From LMUY01 sp965198565 (GTDB taxonomy: Bacteria; Pseudomonadota; Alphaproteobacteria; Acetobacterales; Acetobacteraceae), in assembly GCA_965198565.1 (NCBI GenBank), contig OZ240665.1, forward strand, positions 558,001-622,000: 64,000 nt of DNA. The letters are read 5' to 3'. The notes under the pieces were generated by a model, which made no database searches, was not told the origin of the DNA, and saw only the letters and a program-made list of their open reading frames with translations. Position 1 is the stretch's first letter; every line of letters starts with the position of its first letter. Below, piece by piece: positions 17,381 to 25,793 of the stretch. The position numbers were made by a program, and so were the translations under genes.

Positions 17381-18636
17381 GACTTCGACAGGTGCTTCAA
17401 GGCGATATCGACGGTGCTATCATGCTCCACCAGCAGCGTGCTGACTTGCTTCCAGAGTGGGCCCTCCTTGCGGATGCTGTCGGGCAGCGCGATGCGCAGC
17501 GCGTCCAGCACGTCGAATCGCGCCATGTCGATGCTGGCGCGCACCACGGAGGCGAACGCGGCGTAGCTCCATCGCACGGAGCGGATGGCGAAGGCGCAGG
17601 CAAAACCGCCGATGCAGACGACGCCGGCAAACACCCGAATGTCGGTGCCCACGGCGCCGATCAGCAGCGTCCAGCCGACCGTGGTGACGCAGGCCAGCGC
17701 GAACATCAACACGGTGAAGTCCAACTGGGTCTTGGAGGTGGCGATGGCGGTCTTCAGGTTGGCGTCCTTGATGGCGAGCTGGAACCGCGGCCAGAACGAG
17801 TTGAAGTGGATGCCATAGCGAAGCTTGCAATAACGCTGGAGCGCCGCTGCTTTATTGCCGAGGTAGGTCGGGGCCAGGCTCGCTTGGACGGCGCGCTCGT
17901 AGGGATCGCGGATCGCGTGCTCCCAACGGTCGACCACGATGGTGCGGGTGTAGGGCACGAGCACATTGGCAAACCAGTCGTGCAATCCGCCGAGCTGCTT
18001 GCTCGCCTCGCGGTCCGACGTGGAGGTCTGTTTGAATAACTGGTCGTTTTCGGCGCAATTGTGCCGGAGGGCATGCTGCAACAGATCGGCCGCTCTCTGC
18101 AGATCGGTTTCGGGGATCGGCTTGCGTTGGTAGAAGCGCACATGCAGCTCTTCCATCAGCTCCGCTGCCGCTCTGATGGCCGCCGCATCCCACACGGCCT
18201 GGAGCTCAGCGCCAGCGCGCCGGGCCGCCGCGAGCCGGTCCAGGATTTTGTCGGCTTCTGGCAAGCGCTCGTAACGGCCCATCGACTCTTGCTGCTGTTC
18301 AGCGTCTTTCTCTTGCCGCAGCGACTCGTCGATGACCACGATTTCGGCCAGCCATTGCGGTAGGTAGGCCCCTTCCAACAGATCGGTCACGATCTGGATC
18401 AGCGGCGTGACGGCATAGGCAAACACCGCGACCAGAGCGAGCGCGATCAGCAGGTCGATGCTCTTTTCGGCCGCGGCGTTGCTCCAGAATTGCTGCAGCG
18501 GCGGCCGCGTGGCCGGAACCGTGAGGTAGAGCAGCGCGCCGTTCACCAGCGTGAAGATCAGCGACGGGAAGTAGGACGCAATGAGGAAGCTGCGCCCGAA
18601 CCAGGCGTCAAACTTGTCGAGGACTTGGCCGAACAT
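17377..18636 (-). CDS. Four-TM membrane protein of unknown function
   Basis: This 419-residue protein has two N-terminal membrane segments (about residues 15-40, SFLIASYFPSLIFTLVNGAL, and 62-85, IDLLIALALVAVFAYAVTPL). A long, mostly helical charged cytosolic region (about 90-300) follows. Two further membrane segments come at about 310-360 (FTVLMFALACVTTVGWTLLI and VFAGVVCIGGFACAFAI), then a helical tail ending in KHLSKS. The region from 95-130 is rich in Glu, Gln and Arg and may be coiled coil. I do not recognise a catalytic motif. It heads a two-gene unit with the SAF-domain protein (4-base overlap) and is preceded by two inverted repeats that separate it from the upstream small genes. Confidence 0.7.
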   Translation of the reverse strand: MFGQVLDKFDAWFGRSFLIASYFPSLIFTLVNGALLYLTVPATRPPLQQFWSNAAAEKSIDLLIALALVAVFAYAVTPLIQIVTDLLEGAYLPQWLAEIVVIDESLRQEKDAEQQQESMGRYERLPEADKILDRLAAARRAGAELQAVWDAAAIRAAAELMEELHVRFYQRKPIPETDLQRAADLLQHALRHNCAENDQLFKQTSTSDREASKQLGGLHDWFANVLVPYTRTIVVDRWEHAIRDPYERAVQASLAPTYLGNKAAALQRYCKLRYGIHFNSFWPRFQLAIKDANLKTAIATSKTQLDFTVLMFALACVTTVGWTLLIGAVGTDIRVFAGVVCIGGFACAFAIRSVRWSYAAFASVVRASIDMARFDVLDALRIALPDSIRKEGPLWKQVSTLLVEHDSTVDIALKHLSKS

Positions 18637-18661
18637 TGCTGCAGTGGCTCTCCCGCCGGCT

Positions 18662-18701
18662 AGACCATGACCGGCTCAGGTAGAGTCGCCGGTCATGGTC
18701 T
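18662..18701. terminator. Perfect 14-bp inverted repeat (hairpin)
   Basis: AGACCATGACCGGC, a 12-base loop, then GCCGGTCATGGTCT. On the plus strand it is followed by a T-rich stretch (CGTTGTTGTTTTA). On the minus strand it lies between two genes of the same direction, just upstream of the four-TM protein. It could be a terminator or an operator. Confidence 0.5.
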
Positions 18702-18717
18702 CGTTGTTGTTTTAGTG

Positions 18718-18761
18718 AGCATCTTGACCGGTCAGGTGAGCACACCTGATCCGGTGATGCT
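18718..18761 (-). terminator. Interrupted inverted repeat directly after a stop codon
   Basis: AGCATC-TTG-ACCGG-T-CAGGTG, loop AGCA, CACCTG-AT-CCGGT-GATGCT. It starts one base beyond the stop of the 175-residue minus-strand gene, the position expected for a terminator, but no T-tract follows. Confidence 0.5.
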
Positions 18762-19289
18762 CTAGGGGTCGATTTCGACCCGCTGCAGTTCGACCCGGTG
18801 AACCGGGCACTTGCCGGGCGCGCTGTAGATTCGTTTGTCCACTTTGCAGCGGTAGGCATAGCCTAAGAAGGTGAGCGCACGTTGGTCGGTCTCGTGCAGC
18901 AACGGGTTCAGCAGCAGCGTCGCCATGCGTGGGCCGGCCGCCGTAGGAGCGATTGCCGCGACCACGCCGGGATGGTCCATGGTGCGGAACGCTTGCTCGA
19001 CCCAGGAGGGCTTGAGGTTGGAGAAATCCAGCCCCATGTCGCTGGCGTCCTTGGTGGGCAGGCGCGTCACGTCCGTCCCGCCTTTGGCATGGCCGGCGAT
19101 GGCCGCCGGGTCGTCCTCGTGCGCGGCGCGGAGCTGCTCGATGCGGTGCACCCGATATGCCACATCACCGAAGCCTGAGTCCAACAGCACGGCGCTGGCC
19201 CCTTGCCGATCCATCCTGTCGAGCACGCGACCCGCTGGTTCGCTTGCGACGGCGAGCGGGACGGCAATGGCGGTCTTCGGCGTGCTCAT
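18762..19289 (-). CDS. Unknown protein with a CBS-like and a metal-binding-like segment
   Basis: In this 175-residue soluble protein the stretch GASAVLLDSGFGDVAYRVHR, then IEQLRAAHEDD, resembles half of a CBS domain. The C-terminal YRCKVDKRIYSAPGKCPVHR has the Cys-Pro-Gly-Lys-Cys-Pro-x-His spacing of small heavy-metal-binding YHS-like segments, though the first Cys is followed by KVD rather than PMH. Both assignments are weak pattern matches. It lies 44 bases downstream of the 104-residue gene on the same strand, so the two are probably one transcript. Confidence 0.6.
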   Translation of the reverse strand: MSTPKTAIAVPLAVASEPAGRVLDRMDRQGASAVLLDSGFGDVAYRVHRIEQLRAAHEDDPAAIAGHAKGGTDVTRLPTKDASDMGLDFSNLKPSWVEQAFRTMDHPGVVAAIAPTAAGPRMATLLLNPLLHETDQRALTFLGYAYRCKVDKRIYSAPGKCPVHRVELQRVEIDP

Positions 19290-19333
19290 GCGAGTTGTCC
19301 TTTCGCGAACAGGGGCGTGGGATAAGTGTTGGC

Positions 19334-19648
19334 CTATGACGCGGCTGGCTCAGGCTTGGCCCACGGGACTGCGGTGCTGATCGTGGCGACCAGCATGTCG
19401 ATCTTGGCATCGAGGCATTGGGCGGGGTCGAGGCTGACCCAATTGAGCGGCAGCGCCGGGTCATCCAGGCGCAGCCGCTCGGCGACCCGGCGCAGGAACT
19501 GGCGGATCGTCGTCGTATCGTAACCCTTGGCGGTATCGACGGTGCCCGCCGCGACCAGATGCGCCATGGTGAGATGATAATCGATGCGCCGGCCGTCTTC
19601 GGCCAACTGCAGCCGCACTGCAGCATCGATCGCCGCCATCCTACTCAT
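19334..19648 (-). CDS. Small soluble protein of unknown function
   Basis: This 104-residue protein (MSRMAAIDAAVRLQLAEDGR) is preceded by an AAGGCGAG site. That makes 19648 a better start than the distant ATG at 19876, whose extra residues overlap the divergent aldo/keto reductase promoter and look non-coding. It is predicted mostly helical (HLTMAHLVAAGTVDTA, then TTIRQFLRRVAERLRLDD), with no membrane segment. It is the first gene of the minus-strand set running down to 16838. No family recognised. Confidence 0.6.
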   Translation of the reverse strand: MSRMAAIDAAVRLQLAEDGRRIDYHLTMAHLVAAGTVDTAKGYDTTTIRQFLRRVAERLRLDDPALPLNWVSLDPAQCLDAKIDMLVATISTAVPWAKPEPAAS

Positions 19649-19850
19649 TCGCTCGCCTTCTTGGTTGGCCGTGGGATCCGCATACAGGCTAGCCCGGCAG
19701 GAACGCACAATCCAGTGGTTCCTTGGCAGCAACGACTTGCCGGCGTCTCCGCGCTGCGTTTGCTGCGACGCAAGATCGTCACCGCGCCGCCCCCCGTTGC
19801 CGCCCGCCAGCGCCGCGCTACATAGAGTCGCAGTCTGCGAAGGAAGCGTC

Positions 19851-20723
19851 ATGTCCAGCATCGAGAAGGCCGGCACGTTCGCGCTCGGCGATCACACGGT
19901 GAAGCGGCTTGGCTACGGCGCCATGCAACTGGCGGGGCCTGGGGTGTTCGGGCCACCGAAGGATCACGCCGCAGCCTTGGCGGTGCTGCGCGAAGCCGTC
20001 GCCAGCGGCGTCGACCATATCGACACCAGCGATTTCTACGGCCCGCATGTCACCAACGAGTTGATCCGCGAGGCGCTCGCGCCCTATCCGGCGGGTCTGG
20101 TCATCGTCACCAAGATCGGCGCCCGGCGCGGGGCGGACAAGTCCTGGAACCCGGCGTTCTCGGCCGAGGAGCTCACCCAGGCGGTGCACGACAACCTGCG
20201 CAACCTGGGCGTGGACGTGATCGACGTGGTCAACCTGCGGGCCATGTTCAGCCGGCATCATCCCGCCGAGGGCTCGATCGAGGCGCCGCTCACGGTTTTG
20301 GCCGATCTGCAGCGGCAGGGCCTGGTCCGCCATATCGGGCTGAGCCACGTGACGCCCACCCAGGTTGCGGAAGGGCGCCGCATTTGCGAGATCGTCTGCG
20401 TGCAGAACCTGTACAACCTGGCGCATCGTGACGACGACGCGCTGGTCGACGAGTTGGCCGCGGCCGGCGTCGCCTACGTGCCCTACTTCCCGCTGGGTGG
20501 TTTCAATCCGCTGCAGTCGTCGGTCCTGTCGGACATTGCGGCCAGCCTCGATGCCACGCCGATGCAGGTGGCGCTCGCTTGGCTGCTGCGCCGGGCGCGC
20601 AACATCCTGCTGATCCCGGGGACATCCTCCGTAGCGCATTTGCGGGAGAACCTGGCTGCGGCCGAACTCGAGTTGCCGGCGGATGCAGTCAGCGCGCTGG
20701 AAGGCGTGGCTGCGAAGACCTAG
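19851..20723 (+). CDS. Aldo/keto reductase (YdbC-like)
   Basis: This 290-residue TIM-barrel oxidoreductase has the AKR active-site Asp and Tyr in HIDTSDFYGPH and the Lys in VIVTKIGAR. Cofactor-binding residues lie in a C-terminal LLIPGTSSVAHLRENL block typical of NADP-dependent members. The usual catalytic His position reads VVNLRAM, so Asn replaces it, as I recall for YdbC-type enzymes. The start at 19851 has AGGAAG five bases upstream. It probably reduces a small aldehyde or pyridoxal-type substrate; specificity is not readable. It is divergent from the unknown minus-strand set and followed by a REP-type palindrome. Confidence 0.88.
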   Translation: MSSIEKAGTFALGDHTVKRLGYGAMQLAGPGVFGPPKDHAAALAVLREAVASGVDHIDTSDFYGPHVTNELIREALAPYPAGLVIVTKIGARRGADKSWNPAFSAEELTQAVHDNLRNLGVDVIDVVNLRAMFSRHHPAEGSIEAPLTVLADLQRQGLVRHIGLSHVTPTQVAEGRRICEIVCVQNLYNLAHRDDDALVDELAAAGVAYVPYFPLGGFNPLQSSVLSDIAASLDATPMQVALAWLLRRARNILLIPGTSSVAHLRENLAAAELELPADAVSALEGVAAKT

Positions 20724-20741
20724 GGGCGCGGCGTGGCGTGG

Positions 20742-20774
20742 CCCTCACCCCGCCCTCTCCCAGAGGGAGAGGGA
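20742..20774 (+). repeat. REP-type palindromic repeat
   Basis: CCCTCACCCCGCCCTCTCCC followed by AGAGGGAGAGGG. The inner CTCTCCC/GGGAGAG arms form a hairpin. The same sequence recurs at 57565-57597 (inverted) and 57641-57683. Confidence 0.75.
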
Positions 20775-20792
20775 ACAGGACAAGCCTGAGCC

Positions 20793-22274
20793 TCAACCGC
20801 GGCGGGTCGGCACCACCGAGATGTCCACCGACGGGCGCAAGCCGGCGCAGACGGTGAGCACGTCATGGATGTCGTTGGTCATGAACTTGTCGAACGGGGT
20901 GTCCGCCCCGGCGGTATTCGCGTCCACGGCGGGGAAGGCCTGCTGCTTGAGGATGTAGTCGAAGCGGGACGCCCATTTGCGCGCGCCCAACCGCGCCGTG
21001 GTCGAGCAGTTGTCGACCATGTAGGAAACGCCTTTGTATTCCATGTAGGGGTTGAGCGAATCCACCGCCTCGATGATCGACTCGTTGGCGATCTCCGAAT
21101 ACGGATGGCCATGGTCGCGCAGCACGTCGACCTGGGCCATCATGCAGGCTAGATAGACGCCCGCGGTCTCGGGATTGATCGGCGCGTAGTTGCGCTGGGT
21201 GTCGGCGCGCACGGTCTCGCCCACGGTCCACATGTCGGTGCCGTCGATCTTGCCCATCGGGTAGGTGTCGTGGCGCCGGGTCGCTTGGATGACGCTGCGG
21301 ACCTCGTTGCCCGAGGCCACGTCGTCATAGATTTCCTCGAGGATTTCGCGGCAGGGATGGTAGGCGGCGTTGTAGGCGCGGCGGAACGTGGCCTTCTCCG
21401 CGTCGTCGAGCTGTTCGTAGACCGCCTTCAGTCCCGAGCGTGAAATCGCCTTGCTGATCGGGCCGGTGATCGACTCCGCGGTGTTGAGGTAGGCGTCGTC
21501 CTTCGCCACGCCCTGGCCGACCTGGCGGGCATACAGGCTCTCGGCGATGCCATGCACGGCGCCGAGCAGTATGCCGCGCTCGCCGAAGATGTCGGACTTG
21601 TATTCGGATTCCAGCGTCGTCTCGAAGGTGTAGGGGGAGCCGAGCGCCACCGACCAGGCCAACGCGTAGTCGGTGGCGCGGCCGTTCACGTCCTGATGCA
21701 CGGCGAAGCTAGCGTTGATGCCGGCGCCGTTCACCTCGCGCCCCTGCTCATACAGCCGCCGCACCGACGGCCCCATTCCCTTGGGGCACACGGCAACCAC
21801 GTTGATGTCCTTGGGGAAGGTCTCGCCCTGCGCCTGCAGGTGGGAGAGCAGGAAGCCGTGGCTGAGCCCGAGCGTGGTGCCGGGCCGGAACGCGGCGAAT
21901 ATCTGCTGATAGTTCTCGGCGAAGGCGGCGTCGGAGATCAGCAGCAGCGACATGTCGCTCTCGCGGATCACCGCGTACATTTCGCCAAGCGTGCCGTTTT
22001 CCTTGGTGAAGCCGACGGCGGCGGCCTCCCGCATGGACGCCGAGCCCTCGCGCAGCCCGACTTTCACCCGGATGCCGGAGCCCTCGAGTGACTCACGCAG
22101 ATTCTGCGCCTGCGCCGGGCCTTGCGAGGACCAGCCGATCACCCCGATCTGCTTCACCCCGTCGAACGCCTTCGGCAGCAGTGGGAACAACTGCCGGCCG
22201 CCCTTGACGATGGTCTCTTCGCGATCGGCCATCTTGACCACGCGGGTTTCGAACACCTTGGAGGTAAAGCTCAT
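20793..22274 (-). CDS. ilvC: Ketol-acid reductoisomerase, class II (plant-like)
   Basis: This enzyme of isoleucine/valine/leucine synthesis converts acetolactate or acetohydroxybutyrate to the dihydroxy acid, using Mg2+ and NADPH. At 493 residues it is the long class II form. The nucleotide-binding motif is IGVIGWSSQGPAQAQNL, and the metal-ligand region is ESEYKSDIFGERGILLGAVH. Segments such as AVCPKGMGPSVRRLYEQG and FAVHQDVNGRATD match my recollection of chloroplast KARI almost word for word, more than of the E. coli class II enzyme. The ATG at 22274 has AAGGAC upstream, so it is preferred to the ATG at 22331. No ilvBN or leu genes are adjacent, so it stands alone. Confidence 0.93.
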   Translation of the reverse strand: MSFTSKVFETRVVKMADREETIVKGGRQLFPLLPKAFDGVKQIGVIGWSSQGPAQAQNLRESLEGSGIRVKVGLREGSASMREAAAVGFTKENGTLGEMYAVIRESDMSLLLISDAAFAENYQQIFAAFRPGTTLGLSHGFLLSHLQAQGETFPKDINVVAVCPKGMGPSVRRLYEQGREVNGAGINASFAVHQDVNGRATDYALAWSVALGSPYTFETTLESEYKSDIFGERGILLGAVHGIAESLYARQVGQGVAKDDAYLNTAESITGPISKAISRSGLKAVYEQLDDAEKATFRRAYNAAYHPCREILEEIYDDVASGNEVRSVIQATRRHDTYPMGKIDGTDMWTVGETVRADTQRNYAPINPETAGVYLACMMAQVDVLRDHGHPYSEIANESIIEAVDSLNPYMEYKGVSYMVDNCSTTARLGARKWASRFDYILKQQAFPAVDANTAGADTPFDKFMTNDIHDVLTVCAGLRPSVDISVVPTRRG

Positions 22275-22459
22275 CAGAAAGGGTCCTTCGTAAGCCGGGC
22301 GCTGGAGGGGTCCGAACAGGGGGGCTAGCATCCATCACCGAAGACGGAGCGCAAGACCGGTTTCCGGGAGGCTCCCCTATCGGATATGCAGGGGGCTGCC
22401 AAGCTATGGCTGCCCCGGCGATGTTGCAAGCGGCCGGCCGGCGACCGCTCTGCCCCCGA

Positions 22460-23086
22460 TCAGGCCGCCGCCGGGGCCCGCAGCTCAGCAAGCTCCAGCC
22501 CATTCAGCACGTCAGCCCCGCTCTCATTGCCCCGGGCCAGCCCGCCTTGAGCGCTCTGCTTGACCCCGTAGGCCGCCAGTTGGGCCGGAGACCAGCCGCC
22601 GGCGCTCGCAACGGTTGCGGCCGGGGTGCTGGGGATGGGTGTGCTGGCGATGGGTGTGCTGAGGGTGGGGGTGGGGGCAGCCGCTGAGGCCGTTGTGGCG
22701 GGGGCCGGTGCCGCCGCCTTTGCTCCGCCGCCGATGCCCAACTCGGCCAGGAGCTGATCGCCGATCTTCTCGGGGTCGATGCCCAGCAGGTGCTCCAGCG
22801 CCGCGGTGCCGACATTGAGCCCGATCCCGATCGGCCCCCCCGTCAACCCGCTCACCACCAGCGACCCGGCAAAGCGCGCTTCCTCCGAGATGGTGTCGCC
22901 CGTAATAGCCCGGTAAATCGTGCCGACCACGGGCACATATTGCAGCGGGTTCAGCTCCGACAAGAAGTTGTCGAAGAAGCCGTGCGGCCGCGCCGCCGCT
23001 GGGGCGGGGGGTGCGGGTGGGGGCGGCGGTGCGTTCGCAGTGACGGTCAAGCTGGATTGGAGCAAGTCGGCCTCCGATTGGCCCAT
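22460..23086 (-). CDS. Conserved hypothetical protein with Pro/Ala-rich linkers
   Basis: This 208-residue protein has a proline-rich N-terminus (ANAPPPPPAPPAPAAARPHG). A hydrophobic core follows (FFDNFLSELNPLQYVPVVGT, then IYRAITGDTISEEARFAGSL and LTGGPIGIGLNVG), then an Ala/Pro/Thr linker (TPTLSTPIASTPIPSTPAAT) and a short C-terminal segment. The core contains amphipathic stretches but no clear membrane helix, and there is no signal peptide. I recall similar uncharacterised proteins in alphaproteobacteria, but no function is known to me. It stands between ilvC and the end of the peptide ABC operon. Confidence 0.65.
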   Translation of the reverse strand: MGQSEADLLQSSLTVTANAPPPPPAPPAPAAARPHGFFDNFLSELNPLQYVPVVGTIYRAITGDTISEEARFAGSLVVSGLTGGPIGIGLNVGTAALEHLLGIDPEKIGDQLLAELGIGGGAKAAAPAPATTASAAAPTPTLSTPIASTPIPSTPAATVASAGGWSPAQLAAYGVKQSAQGGLARGNESGADVLNGLELAELRAPAAA

Positions 23087-23140
23087 TGGGCATGGCGGAG
23101 ACGCTGCAAGCGCGATGCCAGCTTTGCGGTGTGCGGCCTG

Positions 23141-24976
23141 CTATCCCGCCGGGTCAGATTGCAGGACGAAATGGCCCGGCGAGACCTCGTTGTAGACCGA
23201 GGGGGGCGGACGGGCGGTGATGGGCAAGATGGGGGACGGCAAGGGGCGATAGGCGCGGTCGTCCAGGGTGCGGCGCTGCGCCGGGTCGGCGACGGGCACG
23301 GCGGCGAGCAGCGACTTCGTGTAGGCATGGCGCGGGTCCTCGAACACGGCAGCGCGCGGCCCGATCTCGACGATGCGGCCGAGATACATCACCGCGACCT
23401 GGTGCGAGACGCGTTCGACCACGGCCATGTCGTGACTGATGAACAGGAACGACAGGCCCAACTCGGCCTGGATCTGCATGAGCAGGTTCAGCACCTGGGC
23501 CTGCACCGAGACGTCCAGCGCGGAGACGGACTCGTCGGCGACCAGCAGTTTCGGGCCCGGCGCCAGGGCGCGCGCGATGGCCACGCGCTGGCGCTGGCCG
23601 CCAGAGAGCTCGTGCGGGAAGCGGCGGATAAAGTCGCGCGGCAGTTGCACGCGGTCGAACAGGTGGGCCACGCGGTCGGCGGCCTCGCTGCCGGAGGCGA
23701 TGGCGAAGTTGGTCAGCGGCTCGCCCACCTGGTCGCCGAGCCGCCGATATGGATTGAGCGAGGCGAACGGGTCCTGGAAGATCATCTGCATGTGGCGGCG
23801 GGCGCGACGCAGCTCGAGGCGGCCGAGGCCGTGGATGGCTTCGCCGTCGAGCTGGATTTCGCCGCGGTCGGCCTCCACCAGGCGCAGGATCGAGCGGCCG
23901 CAGGAGGATTTGCCACAGCCGGATTCGCCGACCAGGGACAGGGTTTCCCCCCTGGCGATGCTGAAGCTCACGTCTTCCACGGCGTGGACGTTGGCGATGC
24001 GGCGGCGCAGCACGGCGCTGCGGACGGGGAAGCGGGTGGTGAGGTGCTTCACTTCCAGCAGCGCCCGGCGCGACCCGTTGGGCGGCGCCGCGGCCGGCGT
24101 GGGCGTGACGCTGCCGCCCAGGGTGCGCATGGGGATCGGCCCCGGCTGGTCGCGCATCTCGCCCAACCGCGGCACGGCGGCGAGCAAGGTTTGGGTGTAG
24201 AGCTCGCGGGGGGCGGCAAAGATCTCACGGACGCTCGCCTGCTCGACCAAGGCGCCGCGATACATCACGGCCACCCGGTCGGCCATTTGCGCCACCACGG
24301 CCATGTCGTGGGTGATGAACAGCACCGCCATCCCGGTTTCGCGCTTGAGCCGGTCGATCAGGGCCAGGATTTCGGCCTGGATGGTGACGTCGAGCGCCGT
24401 GGTCGGTTCGTCGGCGATGAGCAGGCGGGGGCGGCAGGCCATGGCCATGGCGATGACGACGCGCTGGCGCATGCCGCCCGAAAGCTCGTGCGGGTATTGG
24501 CGCAGGCGGCGTTCCGGCTGCGGGATGCGCACCTCCTGCATCAGCTCGAGCGCGCGGGCCCGGGCGGCGCTGGCGGGCAGTCCGCGATGCGCCTGCAGGC
24601 CGTCGATCAGTTGGCGGCCGACGGTGAAGACGGGGTTGAGCGAGGTCATCGGCTCCTGGAAGATCATGCCGATCTCGTTGCCGCGGATCCCCCGCATGGT
24701 GGCGGCGGCGGCGGCGGCCAGGTCGGTCACGCTGCCGTCGGCGCGGGTGAAGGCGATGCGACCCCCGGTGATGCGGCCGCCGCCGAAATCCACCAGGCGC
24801 ATGATGGCGAGCGCGGTGACCGACTTGCCCGAGCCGCTCTCGCCGACGACGCACAGGGTCTCGCCGGGCCGGACTTCGAAGCTGACATCGGCGGCCGCGA
24901 TCACGGGGCCGGCGTCTGTCTGGAACTCGACGCGCAGGTTGGAGACGGCGAGGATCGGGGCGTTCGGGTGCGTCAT
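23141..24976 (-). CDS. Peptide ABC transporter, fused ATPases (DppD-DppF type)
   Basis: At 611 residues this has two complete ABC cassettes in one chain. Domain 1 (about 8-260): Walker A GESGSGKSV, signature ELSGGMRQR, Walker B LLIADEPT. Domain 2 (about 290-540): Walker A GESGCGKSS, signature ELSGGQRQR, Walker B LLVADESV. Each is followed by the oligopeptide-ABC C-terminal extension (YTQTLLAAVP and YTKSLLAAVP). It should power import by the two permeases encoded just upstream, and its ATG overlaps the DppC-type stop by four bases. In the second Walker B, Glu is kept and Pro is replaced by Ser. Confidence 0.93.
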   Translation of the reverse strand: MTHPNAPILAVSNLRVEFQTDAGPVIAAADVSFEVRPGETLCVVGESGSGKSVTALAIMRLVDFGGGRITGGRIAFTRADGSVTDLAAAAAATMRGIRGNEIGMIFQEPMTSLNPVFTVGRQLIDGLQAHRGLPASAARARALELMQEVRIPQPERRLRQYPHELSGGMRQRVVIAMAMACRPRLLIADEPTTALDVTIQAEILALIDRLKRETGMAVLFITHDMAVVAQMADRVAVMYRGALVEQASVREIFAAPRELYTQTLLAAVPRLGEMRDQPGPIPMRTLGGSVTPTPAAAPPNGSRRALLEVKHLTTRFPVRSAVLRRRIANVHAVEDVSFSIARGETLSLVGESGCGKSSCGRSILRLVEADRGEIQLDGEAIHGLGRLELRRARRHMQMIFQDPFASLNPYRRLGDQVGEPLTNFAIASGSEAADRVAHLFDRVQLPRDFIRRFPHELSGGQRQRVAIARALAPGPKLLVADESVSALDVSVQAQVLNLLMQIQAELGLSFLFISHDMAVVERVSHQVAVMYLGRIVEIGPRAAVFEDPRHAYTKSLLAAVPVADPAQRRTLDDRAYRPLPSPILPITARPPPSVYNEVSPGHFVLQSDPAG

Positions 24977-25788
24977 CGCGCCCTCGGGTCGAGCACGTCG
25001 CGCAGCACGTCGCCGGCCATGTTGAAGGCGAGCACGGTGAGCGCCACGGCGGCGCCGGGCACCAGCGCGGTCCAGGGCGCGATGTCCAGGTAGTCGCGCG
25101 AGGCCTGGATCATCAGGCCCCAGGAGGATTGCGGCGGCTGGGTGCCGAGGCCCAGGAACGACAGCGCGGCCTCGGCAAGGATGGCGAAGGCGAGGCTGAT
25201 GGTGCCCTGCACGATGACGAGGGGGAGCACGTTGGGCAGGATGTGGCGGACGATCATGGCGAGGTCGCCGGTGCCGCCGGAGCGGGCGGCCTCGACATAG
25301 GGCATTCCTACGACCCGCAACGCCTCGCCGCGAACGATGCGGGCCAGGAACGGGGTGAACGCGACGCCGATCGCGATCATCGTGTTGGTGGCGCTCGGGC
25401 CCAGCATGGCGCTGATGGTGAGCGCCAGCAGCAAGGCCGGGAAGCTCAGCAGGGCGTCGACCAGGCGCATCAGCACGAGGTCGACCCAGCCGCCCAGGTA
25501 GCCGGAGACGATGCCGAGCGGCAGGCCGAACGCGACGCTGATGCCGACCGCGACGGCGGCGATGGAAAGCGACGTGCGGGCGCCGAGCAGCACGCGGTAG
25601 AACAGGTCGCGGCCGAGCACGTCGGTGCCGAGCCAGTGCTCGGGGCTCGGCGGACGCAGCCGCACGGCCATGTGCATCTGGGTGGCCAGGTCGGGCGGCA
25701 CCACGATGGGCGCCACGATCGCGATGGCGACGACGGCCACGACAATGCTGAGCGCGATCGCGCCCTTGGCGGAAAGCAGGCGGAGCAT
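24973..25788 (-). CDS. Peptide ABC transporter permease (DppC type)
   Basis: This 271-residue inner-membrane protein has an N-terminal membrane helix (GAIALSIVVAVVAIAIVAPI), the DppC/OppC signature HWLGTDVLGRDLFYRVLLGA, and a binding-protein-dependent permease domain with the EAA-loop sequence EAARSGGTGDLAMIVRHILP. The start at 25788 follows the DppB-type stop by five bases. Much longer upstream readings in this frame are a high-GC artefact over the dppB gene. Downstream it overlaps the fused ATPase gene. Confidence 0.92.
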   Translation of the reverse strand: MLRLLSAKGAIALSIVVAVVAIAIVAPIVVPPDLATQMHMAVRLRPPSPEHWLGTDVLGRDLFYRVLLGARTSLSIAAVAVGISVAFGLPLGIVSGYLGGWVDLVLMRLVDALLSFPALLLALTISAMLGPSATNTMIAIGVAFTPFLARIVRGEALRVVGMPYVEAARSGGTGDLAMIVRHILPNVLPLVIVQGTISLAFAILAEAALSFLGLGTQPPQSSWGLMIQASRDYLDIAPWTALVPGAAVALTVLAFNMAGDVLRDVLDPRAR

Positions 25789-25793
25789 TGGGG

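Noticed and set aside
22790..25093. Plus-strand ORF of 767 codons
   Set aside because: It is antisense to the fused ATPase gene, with Arg/Gly/His-rich composition and no motifs. The minus-strand frame has perfect ABC signatures.
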